From positions 19,059,025 to 19,123,024 of the forward strand of contig NC_060108.1 of the NCBI RefSeq assembly GCF_021155765.1: a DNA stretch of 64,000 bases. Reading direction: 5' to 3'. The stretch is from Diprion similis (taxonomy: Eukaryota; Arthropoda; Insecta; Hymenoptera; Diprionidae). Made by a program: the position numbers and the translations under genes. Positions within the stretch are counted from its first letter, which is position 1. Each line of letters opens with the position of its first letter. The notes below the pieces were generated by a model. It was not told the DNA's origin. It saw only the letters and a list, made by a program, of their open reading frames with translations, and ran no database searches. Of the stretch, positions 1-12,400 are shown piece by piece.

Positions 1-496
1 TTCTCTCCTTAATTTCACCGCGATTTATTTGCCCCGAATCCCCCCTCTTTACACGGATTTATCTTGACGAGCCATAAAAACTCCGGGTGGTATTATTCCG
101 ATCGAAAAGTACCCCGATCGAACGGAATTCGAACGTCAAGATACGCCGAACTCGCGTTGCTCCCTTTCGGCTCCGATTCTACGAGGGTGATTGTTTTAAG
201 GAAGAGAAAAACGCTGCGGGAAGATGAAGACTTGTTTTTTTCACTGATTTTTTATAACTTTAAAACAGTTTTCAAATTGTTTTTTCATTACGGAAGTTCG
301 CCTGACGATGGTACGGTTTTGATCCGCGTCGTAGTCGCGTTTGTATATATACACATAATACCCTGTTTCGTGAATATTTTATCACGTCGTTTGTTTTTCA
401 TTGCAGTGACGTGTCGCTAAAGTGTGGAAAATATTTCATTTTCACCTGTGATTCTTATTTTTTTCCTTTTCATTTCTGTTACAGAGCAATTTCGCA
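1..496 (+). other. Upstream region / 5' UTR side of Schip1
   Basis: No recognisable protein is encoded here. A pyrimidine tract ending in ag at 481-484 looks like an acceptor, so the first coding exon of Schip1 would start at 485. A further acceptor-like ttgcag lies near 401-406. The 12 bases 485-496 are open in the Schip1 frame, so upstream exons outside this window could add residues to the N-terminus. Confidence 0.4.
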
Positions 497-3400
497 ATGC
501 GGTTGAAGGATTCTGTTGTATCGTTGCCCATGCATCAAGGATTGAACAATAAGTAAGTAGAAAATTTATCGCAACCTTTATAAGGCACGCATATTATATT
601 TCTTTGGATCTAAAATACCGTTAAAAATTCTGTTTCTAACAAACGTTGCACTTTCGTACGATAGATGTTTTAATTTTCTTTCACCAAGTACCTACAATCT
701 ACGTTGGAATTGATAGTTGGAGCGAGTTTGAATCAGACCCACGATGAGGATTTTTGTCGAGCCTATTTTGGGTAAAAAAAAGTCGTAATCTTTTTTCAAA
801 TTTCTTACTTTTATTCTTGCAGTCAGCTTCAGCAAAGCGAGATAAGCGCCTCGTCGAATTCCGAGGAGATAGAAAACTGTAACGACAGAACGACTGCGTT
901 CAGCTTGCAAGAATTGCAAGAGTTGAGATCGTCACAGGAGGGCGGCACGTGGTCGGCTGCGCAAAACGTCGGAGTTGAGAATATCTCGAATAATGTCACC
1001 GTGAATCATTCCAATGGGCGGAACAACATTAACAACAATTTGACGGCATCAAGGCTTTACCAGAGCAGCTCTGCCGAGAGTTTGGCCGACTACGAAGGTA
1101 GGTTGAACCGCCAAGAACCTGTGTCCAATTATTTCGTCAATTTTACCCTTATAAATTTTCAAATCCAGTGTTTTCTGATCAGGATGGTAAAAATTTGACG
1201 AATTCGCGTTCGCGAACGACGTCGCCTCGCGTTATTAATTGGCTCAGCGTTACAATTCGGTATTACGCAACACGCCGGCCGAGTGACGGCGACGCGATCG
1301 TTAAACTAATTAAATTAATTAACAATTCATCCATTCGAAATGTGACTTCAGACGCAGTAAGTTTCAGCGGACGTTCCTTTTTCTACCGTTTCGTATCTTA
1401 TTACAGGGCGTAATTCCGTCGAGGATTCATCCCACGAATTGACTCCTTCCGAGTGGTCGGATTGGTCGGAGGAAGGAAACCTGCCGACACGGTGCCGAGG
1501 AATCGTCAATCCGAATTATCCCGGATTCCAACACCTCGCGACTTCCCTGCTTTCCGACACAGACCTCACGGAGGACGAGCTCGAGGCTTACGAAGTGTCG
1601 AAACTCACTACTTGCAACCTCAACAATAATCAGTACAATAATAATACCGACGAGAATTTGATCGGAGGTAGCGTCAATCATCTTCAGGGGCAACAATCCG
1701 ACCGGAAGTTCATCTACGAGAAGCCCAAGTTCAATATTCACGTGAGTATCGAGCTCGCTGAGCATTTCTCACGTGTTCATATTTCTCAGAGATTCCAATA
1801 AACCGCCATCATTAAATAATCGTCTTCGTGTACTTGAGATCTATTTTGAAAATTTCATTACTCATGTACCATATTGGAGGTTCAAAACATCATTTATCCT
1901 GATCGAATTCTGTCCAAGTATGTGATTAAATACAGAGATTGAAAAAAATGCAAACCTTTGTATTGCGATGTATTCGTTCAAATAGAGATAGGTGATTCAT
2001 AAGACCAATTTAATCATATACATATATATATATATATATCTATATATATATACCGTATATAATACCAGTCATAAACCTAAGGACTAGCCCACTCGTAAAA
2101 CCTTTTATTCTTGCACCGCAGAACCCAACATTTGGCAATAAAATGGTTGATCATAAAATCAATCTTTCCCAATTACTTTATTACTCTCTGTATGTGACTT
2201 CGCAGTACTTTTCTATTTGTGTTTTCTATCGGGTTCAACGGTAACCATAAAAACTATTCTTTACCTAGCTCTTCTCCGAATCCAAAATTGACAAACTAAC
2301 CACTGCCCTTTACATTCCTCCTACATTGTCTAGACCAATCAAAACCTTTAAACAATCATCCCACTTTATATCCTTAACCAATCCCAATGAATAAACGAAC
2401 TCCTATCATTGAGAAATGTTCCTTCCCACCCCTACCAACGCTAAGAACCAAAACGTCTAAATTTCAACAGCCAAGAAGTTCAAACTTATATTTTCGACAA
2501 CAACTAACTGTCCACTCAACACATCAATCGATAATTTCTAAACCGACTCTGTGCTACAATCTCAGCTAGAATCCTTCAATTAGAATTGCAGGAGATCACG
2601 TCGTCCAAGAATCAACTTCGATAGTCAGGCTTGATCTGAAAAGGGTAAATATTAAATTAACACTATTTGAAAATTTGTTTTTCCAGACAATAAATTCACT
2701 CTACGAATCGGCCCTCCCGTCCTCGGTCAAGTGCATAAATTACGTAAAGAGTGTCGAGGTCTCGCGTTCCGGCCAAGTCGTGTCACCGGTACCGGAAGTG
2801 AACGTTAACTCCGTAATCGAAGCGGAGACGCATCAAACTGATTTGGAGCCGAGCGAAGGGCTTGCCGACACGGTAGACCAGCCAACATCTGATCTTTGCG
2901 AGGCTGTCGTCGTAGAAAGAAAAGCTCGCGAGCTAGCCGTCGAAGTCGAAGTTGTAGAGCTTACAACCGCTGTTAAAGAAACTCTCCAATTTCCGGAAAT
3001 CGAACAAATACCCGACTCCGGAAAATCAAGCGAAGTCGGAGAGGTAATATAATTCGATTTTTCAAAGTCTGTATTCCGAAATTGCGATTTCGAAGAGGTT
3101 GGTTGGCCAAAAATCTATTCTTTTCATCAATTTTATTACTAGATAGTCGTACATCGAGTAGTTATCATATTTTTTCATTCACAAGCTATGAAGAATTTTT
3201 TTTTTGTTTCAAAACATAAAAATAGAAAATAACGAAATTGTAAGTAAAAGCTTACATATCAATGCTTAGTTTCAAATCGCTGCAAAATGGTTGAAAATCC
3301 ATTAAATTTGTTCGATTTTATTCTAAGATGTCTCGTTTTATCTAGATTATCATTTTCTACAAAAAGTCAGTGAAGCAAGATTTTTTTTTCTATCAGTAGT

Positions 3401-6400
3401 CGATTCGACATTGCCATTTGTTGATCATAATCAATGTCGGTGTAATGTGATAAAAAAAACATTGTCTGATTCCATTTTTATTTGTAATTTGTCATCATAT
3501 TTAGTGTGAAATCAAGCGAATTTAAGTGCTAGATTTTTAACAACTTTTATGCGATTTGAAACGAAGCACGGATATCCAAGCTCTAGTTTATAATTCTACG
3601 ATTTTTTATTCTTGTATTTTTGACACGATTTCCGTAAATCAAGAATACAATAATATCTCGTAATGAGATTAATAAATAGTACCGATTTTTGCCCAATGAA
3701 CCTTCTTATTTTCGATTCCATTTCCCTTCTCGATCTAATAATTTTCCGTTTCCCATCAGCAGGAAGAGGCGACGGTCGAATACATCGATCTGATAAGAGA
3801 GGCAAAGAAATTGCCTCCACCCGATTGTTCCAAGATAGGAAATCAGCCGGCAACAGCGACTAATTTGCGGAACGGTGGTCAAAACGACGACTCGGAAACA
3901 AACACAGACTCTGAAAGCTATTCGGACTTGACGCCGTACACGAAGCTTGAAGAGATCGATCTGCTCTCCAGCATCGGGCGAGACATCGGTGTCGATCTCG
4001 AGAAATACGTTCAGCCGGTACCCGACGTCGTCCTCATGGATTCCGTCGAGATATCGCAGCCCTGCCGAGTCGCCCTCGGCGGAGACAACAATCTCATAAA
4101 AGACAATCTCGTCCCGAGGGAGGACACGAACAAGCTGATCGACAGGGATCTTCCCGAAGCGCCGATCGACGCCAGGAAGAAGGAGAAAATGGCCAGGAAC
4201 CAGGCCAGGAGGCGGCAGCAAAATCACGCTAATCAACCCCAGAGGCGACCCGACAAACGTCGCGCTGATCCCGACGTCGGTGGTCCAGGTGAGCTCGGAA
4301 TATGTCCATAAACTCTTCAAGAGTCGATAAAGTAACTCTTGTGGGTATTCTATAAGTCTGTGATATTTGGTTGTTGAATTCTGAGGTGAAATTCAATTTT
4401 CCTCATTTTCTCCTGCAACTTTTGTGGCAAATAAAACGCACCCCTGCATGTTTGTGCTGCTTAGTCCGCGGCCTGAAATTGAGGATGCGTGCAGAAAGTA
4501 GGTCGCTTTAAATTACCCAATTTTCTCCGGAGTGGTGGTTAAAATTTTACGATCAGTCAAAGCGAAACGAAATCACCCCGCCGCACATTAAGTAATTAAT
4601 TTCGTTAAACTTCACGCGATTCTGAACGTCGAACTTTTCTGTTTTACCAACGTCGGTATAATTAAATTGCCGGTAACAAGGAGAGCTGTAACATCTCTCG
4701 TTTATTCTGTGGATCACTGTTTTACCAAAGCTGGCATGATTAAACTGCCGGTAACATGAAGAGCTGTAATATCCCTTGTTTATTATTTGGATTGTTTAGC
4801 GTTGCTAAATTCGCTGAAATTCATTTGTTGATACAGCGTTCGGATATTCTGGCTGAATTATATATAAGTAGAATAATTTGACGAGTTTCATGAATAGTTT
4901 TGATTGAAAAATTCTCTAGCTATATCTTTTATTTTCGTTCTTATTAAACAAAGTTCATTTAAGAAATTTATTGTCGAATCATGGAGCTCTTTTAATATAA
5001 ATTTTTCTCACTTTTCTTTTTCTTCCAAGTTTACTTTATTTTCATTTCTATTCGCAGGAGGTTTCGATGTCTACAACATTGAGACGGCAATGCCAAAGAT
5101 CGATTTGGACGCCATTGAATCTCACCTGCGAGCTGCACGTGAGGAGGAACGTAGGGTGAGTGAAAAAATCACATTATGCACATGTAAAATGAATTTTTTT
5201 GAGTTTTCTCGCTCAAAACGACCTGGGGTTAGCGATTACCGTGACCAACTTCTGCCTCTAACGAAATATCACCTAACAGGGTAACCGCAAGATTTACTTT
5301 TCCTCGGTACGGCGATCAGCGCAATTGCATCTGCCTGGTTTTTATTTTTTTTACCTACAGAATTCGAGCTTGACAGTTGAAAAAAATTACTCATACAACC
5401 GATTCCTGAATAATAATGATAATAACCTAAGTGCGAATAGTTAAATTTGATTCTCAAGTTCAACTTCGTGGGTTTTTTATTACCACATATTACCAGTCGA
5501 AACCGGAATACGTCGCTTCCATCACTTCAGCTTTTGAATTACAACGAATATTTCAGTGAATGAAAATAAAAATCGACCAGCTAAAAATTTTCAATCATGT
5601 ACAACACACGATTCTGGGTTAAAATGAAGTCGTTGGAAGGAAAATCACGTTTTCCTAAAAAATGTCGATTTAATACATAGTAGTGAAAAAGTTTTGCAAA
5701 TTATTTCGATATCTGAACCCAATATTAAAAAGATCAATGCATTCTTCTGACATAATATCAGGGTGGGGATAGACGAGAAAATCAATGGGTAACAAATGTT
5801 GGACAACTTTTCCTTTTGTTTCTTCGTAACAGGTCATCAAATAACGTTCAAGATTCTTCTCGCGTATAGAAAATAATGTCTGGCTTTAAAACATATAATC
5901 TCACACCGCGGAAAGCAAAATGTTTCATTACAACGATATAATACATCAATATCACAAAACATCTGTTCTTATAGGTCTGCGTATAAAAGATACCATGAAA
6001 AAATCCCTGCGTTGCATGGGGCATAAAATAACGGTAGATACGTAGTTTTTATGGCCGGGTTGCCCCACAATTCGAAAGGGGTCGACACAGATTCGTCCTT
6101 TCTAATCGGGGGTCGCATGCGCTTTGACCGAACGGAAGTCTTCGCGTTACAGGTACTCACATACCTATAATGTACCCGGCAGTCGCGAGTATCTCCCTCG
6201 CAGCATCCGGCAGTATCAGTATCACTGCAGAGTTGCACGCTTCTTTCACATCTCCTGCAAAGGATTTGTTATCCCCTTTATTCCCGTTATCGGAATTCGC
6301 GATGCATCTGGAGCGTCTCATACATTTATGAATATAAACGGACGTGTACAGTATAGGTGGGATATTCCAGGCCAATTCAGTAAACGATTGAACATGAAAT

Positions 6401-9400
6401 TTTTTTAATTTCATCAAGGATTTTTCCTACCTTAGTACGACATTGGAAAAAACACTTGCTGATCGAATTGAAATATTTTCATGCAGCATTCAGAGTGGAG
6501 CCTCGGTTTTTAATATTCTATATTTTTTCAAATCACTTTTTCTGTTTGCATACCCGTTTAAAATCTGCTATACAAATTTTGAAACAAATCGTAATTGTAT
6601 TTTCGAACCGGAGAAGCAATAAAAGAAATCAGTAATTAAATCGGAGATGTGGTATATATTATAATAGATTTTCAACACGTACGTAAAGTATAAAAAATCG
6701 AGTAAAAAACTCACTTTGAATCTTGCCTGAAAATGTTTCATTTCGGAAACCAAATGTTTTGTTTTTTCTTATTTGATAAAAATTAATTTTCGTATTATTG
6801 AGATGGGTTTAAAAAATCATAGAGTAAAGACGAGTGATTAAAAAAATGTAAAGATCGTAGTAAAAATCCTTGGTGAAATTTAAAAATGTGATGGTCAACC
6901 GTTTACTGAATTGGCGTGGAATTCTCCAGGTGCATTAGGTATACGTCTGAGACCGCGATTTCGAGTTCCAAGTCGGCCGCACAGCGATATTGATGCACGC
7001 GGAGGCGGAGGCGTCGATCGCGATTACGTCGAGTATCCACTTCTAACTCATATCTGCTCCTGGACCAGAGACGTCTCCACAGACTCCGGAGCCCTGCTGA
7101 AAAGATTCAGTCGGAGTCGAGGTTTCGGCCGAGGTTAACCAGCAGCCGCGCCTTTCCGCGTTAATAATTAATTATTCGTCATCGTCACTGGGTACCAGAT
7201 GTTAAACGCATTCTGTACTTACTAGTCGTACGTCATATACTGTATACAAGTAGTCACGAGTTCAGAAGCCGCCTATTTAAATTTTTATATTTATATTTAC
7301 ACGCATATCTACGAATCGAGTATAATATTATTATATACGCGCGTTAAAATTATCTTCAAATCGTCGCGTTTCACGCGTGCTCTTTTTTATTTAGTTTTTT
7401 TTCTATTCGCTACTAATGCGAATATTTTTCCCATCAATTCAAGTTCCGGGTCAGAGAAAGAATTCTTTTTTACCCTTTTTTTTTATTCGATTGAACAGAA
7501 AATTCGTATAGTTATACCTATACATGGGAGAATTGAATCGTACCTACGTTTATAATATCGCGTTGATGAAAAAGCAGATCGGGTCGTTCCAAAATTAAAA
7601 GAGATACGAAGAAGATTGCACTTAATGATCGCAAAGACGAAACTCTTCGCACGATCGCTTCGGACTTCTATAATTTAAAAAAAGGAACGTTTTTGTCCGT
7701 AATTGCTGTAAGAGCGCGTTAATCACTTGACGTTTGAAAGAAAGAGGAAATGCGTGGATACACATCCGCCGTGAAGTGTAACGCAATTGCGGTGACATCG
7801 CGTTAACGATAACATTGTAATAATAGAAACTCAACCGTACATATAATGAAATCATTATGAATATATATCTGTAAGAAATACGTAATATCGGTTCATAATC
7901 TTCGGGCGAATTTGCATCGGACGAATATTCACGGACATATATAAAATATAATCTTTTTTTCGTATCGCGAACGTGCTATATAAATACGCATTAGACACAA
8001 ATTGATAAACTCTGACACTTGGGGATGGCTCTTTTCTTTGTAGTGGACGTTCTTCTGGTCACTGACGTGTAAAGCGACTGTTTTCCTCGTTCATATAATG
8101 CATCATATGGCGATAATGCCGGTTTTCCGACGAATTGATTCAACGGTCAAATGACGCATCGCAGCGTAAACGTTCTGTACAACAAGTTCGTCGGTACTAA
8201 GTTACATACTTCAATTGCTACTTCCAATTCTTCCATTGCGTACGCTGTCGAGCGTATCCTTTTTTGGTTCGAACGCTTGACGTTGATTGATCGACGATTT
8301 GAAATTTAAAACGTATAATTTCCGAAGATCGACTAAACGGTAGTTTTATTCAAAGAAACGTGAAACATTTTTCGTCCATTTTTACACCGAGTTTTATCAC
8401 AGAGCGATAAACGTGTTACGAGCAAAGAAATGCATCCGGTAATGTCTAGACACCGACCCGCCATACGACCCAAGGATTTAGATCTTTCCGGTATCACGAT
8501 CGGAAAAACTACGTCTCAGGTATGCCGTGACAGATTTATAATTAATTATTAAATCGGTAAGCAGATTCAGAAGTGAAAGACAAGAGAGAAAAGTAAACAG
8601 CTATATATACTGTGGCTAATTTTTTTTTTTTATGCAAATAAATCTGGAATATTGATTTAAAATATTTTCTCAGTTTATTATCTACACGACATATCATTTA
8701 TGTGCTTAATGCAGTTTGTGAATTTCTTTAATTACAGTTAAACCGAAGATTAAATCCTTGTCTTATAATCCTTGCTGACTATGTCTAGGTGTCCCAGTAA
8801 TTTTTTTCTTCACAGAGCCTATCGAAACTGTTTCGGCGAGTAAGAATTAATTTTACTTTAAAAACAGGCAAGAACCCGGCCGTGTTCCACTTCTCAGATA
8901 TCGAAACTGGCGCTGCTACCGCGGGTACTGATATACAATATTAAATCGCGGGGCTATAACCTCCCGCAGTACCGTCTATCCTAAAAGGCCCAACGGACAC
9001 CCAGCTGGCTAAAATTAATGTTAAACAATCTCATCTGAAATCGGATAAAATGCGAATCAGCAATATAATTCATAATTATTCAATCGTTTTTCGAGGTGGT
9101 TCAAAATCTGAAAGCCAAAACCTTGTCGACTGAAGAGGGGAACTAAAAAAGGTTGTAAGTGTGATTTAGGTAAAAGTAAAAGTAAAAAAATCCACATACG
9201 AACTGAAGCGATAAATAACTATACAGTGAAGAAAAAAATAATTTCTCTCAGTTTTATTTTTTTTCAATTCTTCGTTGTAGGCACTTACAGGATTTTTTTT
9301 AAAGCTCAAAGACGAATTGAAGCTTCGTTGAATTTTCCAAAAAATATCAAAGGCTTTCAAGTAAAAACTTGACGTGATTCTGAACAAACGCACCGTAGTC

Positions 9401-12400
9401 AAAACGAAAGGCTGTTAACACAATATATAATACATTGAATAAAGTTCAGAAACGACGTGACAAAACATCCCTAAAAATAAGTAAGAAATGTTGAAATGAA
9501 CGAGGAAATCATGAATCAAACGGTATAATGAAAAGTAAAAATTCTGGACAAATATTTTCTTCCTTTTGGATGCCTTCGGGTCTTTAGGGTCTTTAGAGCG
9601 GCACTGTTTGTGTCGAAACGTAACGACTACAGGTAACTGATAAGAGTATAATATAGGCCGGTGCCTTCGGATGTCGCCTAGGAGCGTCGGGCCGCGGTAT
9701 TGACGCAATGAAACAATAATATTACGGTGTTAAGTACCCCAAACTGCTCTAAATCTGATGTAAAGCTCTTACATTCGATTTAATTCAACCGATACAAGTT
9801 GGTCAATAGCATAGTGTTTTAGTCATACGTTGCCGTAGGTACAGGTAAACCTGTATACGTATAAAGTATCCGTGTAAATTGATACACTTGACCAGCAGCT
9901 TGAAGATATCATCCCGTCTAGCAAGATCTGCAGTTTCGAATCTCGGAGTGACAGTTTTCTTATCTCTGCTTTGTTTTTCCGTTCCCGATATAAACGGCAA
10001 GAATTAAAACTCGATAAATAAGATTCGAACTGTGGATTATGATTAACAAGCGTCGCTATTTGCCGATTCGAATACAGTGTTGCAGGTCAGTTGCAGGTCA
10101 AGCAAATTTACAAAACTCTGACTGCTGACAGTCTTAAGAAGCGACAAGTGGAAAAGTTTTGTGATTGCAAGTAGTGCGCGTGCCGACAGTGACAGTGTTG
10201 AGCTGTAAAAGTGGTTGGGCTGATCTAGATCGCAATTGAATTTATGAACGTACTATATAGATACATAATATGTGCGATTTCTCCTCATCTGCACACCGTA
10301 TCATATCGATATTAATTATGCACGGATAGATGATCTGGCTATTCGTAAACATCATCGTCAATGTTTACTTACCAAGTCTTACGTAATTCTTGAGATATTC
10401 AAACGTCGACATGACAATGATGATGGAATTAATCGACGAAAATGACCCCCTTTATCAATTTCTGATGAAGACACCAATGTACTATAGAGAGGTTAGACTT
10501 TCATTTCTTATTGATCTGCATTCGTATCAAAACGTTGTCGTACATTTAAATACTCAATTATATCAGTATATACGTGATCACTGTTACGTTGTATTGCCGT
10601 TATTGACATAAATTACAAAAGTGATCACTTTAATAGCTATATATACCGATTATCTCGAAGTCGATGTTTTATTTTCACCTATTGTTTTGCAAACATTTTG
10701 AATTGGAGTATTTGTGCAAGAGACACTGATCTGAAGAAAATTTTGAATCGATTTAGACTCAATATAGGTATAGACGACCTATATTCAATAAACACATAAA
10801 AGATTTATGTTTAGTGAAAATTATACGCAACTGAATGTTTCTATATGAAATAGAAAGGTAAAGCAATTTGCGATAGCACGTTCGTCACAATTTGAAAGTA
10901 AACATATTAAAATGTATAATAGATAGAGTAAGAGTGTGCTAAGAAAAAGTAGCAGAAAAAAACTGTGAGGAACGTGTTTCAAAAAAAATATGTATTGATT
11001 ATAAACTTTCATACCCTCCGGTGAACTTACAGGATAGTACAAAAAATCGACCAAATGTTTTTTACGTCTGAAAATGTTTCAATGAGCCGGTGATCTCTTT
11101 GATATCTCTTTAAAATGCAGGTATCATATCGATCGTAGTTGAAAATTGGGGACGGGAACTGACGGTGATTCAGCATTGCAATTCGCGCATGATTAACCAA
11201 CCGTTAAAATCACGAGTAATGATCGCTGTACAAATATATTCAACTATAGGTATACCTGTGTGACGTAGCCGACACTGCATAGTTAGAAAACAACACTTAG
11301 TTAGTTTATAATCATCAAAAAAATCAACCTCCCAAAATGATTATTCTTGAAATAATAAAAATTTGCGATCGTATCAATGAAAAAAGAGATACAACATATT
11401 TTCTTTTCGACATAACTCTATTTAACCAAACCAAATATGCCGATTGGCTTCGAATATATATATTTTTTATCGCAATTCAATCCGGCAAGTCCGCGTAAAA
11501 TTATTAAGAACTTTAAACCGAGACATGAAGCAGAATTATTGCAATACGCTCGAGGAAAGTTAGAGCTGATGTTAACACAGTACTGGAGAGAATAATACGA
11601 AAAAAAAAATGAAGCAGCTCTTACTTCTCATGATAGTCGAATAATTCGTCCACTCGCAGTGTTCGAAACTATTAAAACCACGGCATATAAATCCTGCGTT
11701 TCTTCTTCGTCTAGGTATACTTGTGCTAAAACAGGTACACAAGGATCCAGCTCTAAATTAAATCAAATTACTCTCGCGTGTCTACTTGCACACTATTGTA
11801 CGTATCCACATGTGTAGATCATTCATTGCACGGTGCAGTAAACACAGAGCTCGACGCAGACTCAACGAGTTCCTTTGCAGACTTTCACTATCCAGTTTAG
11901 AAGCGTACTTATTTGTTCGTATTTGACTGCAAGAAAGAAGTTGTGGGGACATTTCTTACCTTTAAAGAACGGTCCTCCGCCAGTCTAGTGTTCCCCGAGT
12001 TAGAAGGAGGTCCATTTTTTTTATTCCCTCGGAGAATAAGATCGCGATCTATAATACACATAAATACTTGTAATCACAGTGATGATCGTTGTTACGACAC
12101 GCTGGCGTTGAATACCGGATTGATTATTTGGTATAAAATCACCCAGCGTCTAATGAAAATAATAATAACAATATTAACAATACTGTCTTACGACTAAAGT
12201 GATCGCTGATCGTATTATCGTACAATATTTCAACAAACGGGATTACTGTTTATACTGTAACGTTGATAATTCTCACCTGGTGAAATATGGGAACTACCCT
12301 CGATTCTCGAAGACATTATAAAAAAGATTCGCGATTCGTTGCAGACTTGTATACCTTCACCTATTATGACATCAAAGAGTTTGATCTTGTAAGTAATTCT

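Larger units (their letters stand above)
1742..2686 (+). other. Schip1 intron 3, with an (AT)n tract and a G-poor segment
   Basis: The intron begins with gtgagt after the exon ending KFNIH and ends at ttccag before TINSLYESAL. It contains an AT dinucleotide tract (about 2015-2053), a strikingly G-poor, C-rich stretch (about 2240-2570) and a possible 53-nt cassette exon (2592-2644). No protein in it was recognised. Confidence 0.6.

Noticed and set aside
64-420. 118-codon plus-strand open frame at the left edge
   Set aside because: It starts from TTG, has no recognisable domain, overlaps acceptor-like sequence near 406 and ends before the Schip1 exon. Treated as chance or UTR.
1427-1765. 112-codon minus-strand frame over Schip1 exon 3
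   Set aside because: It is the reverse shadow of a real coding exon and shows no family features of its own.
3706-4320. 204-codon minus-strand frame over Schip1 exon 5
   Set aside because: Long only because the opposite strand is GC-rich coding sequence. The plus-strand reading fits the Schip1 splice phases.
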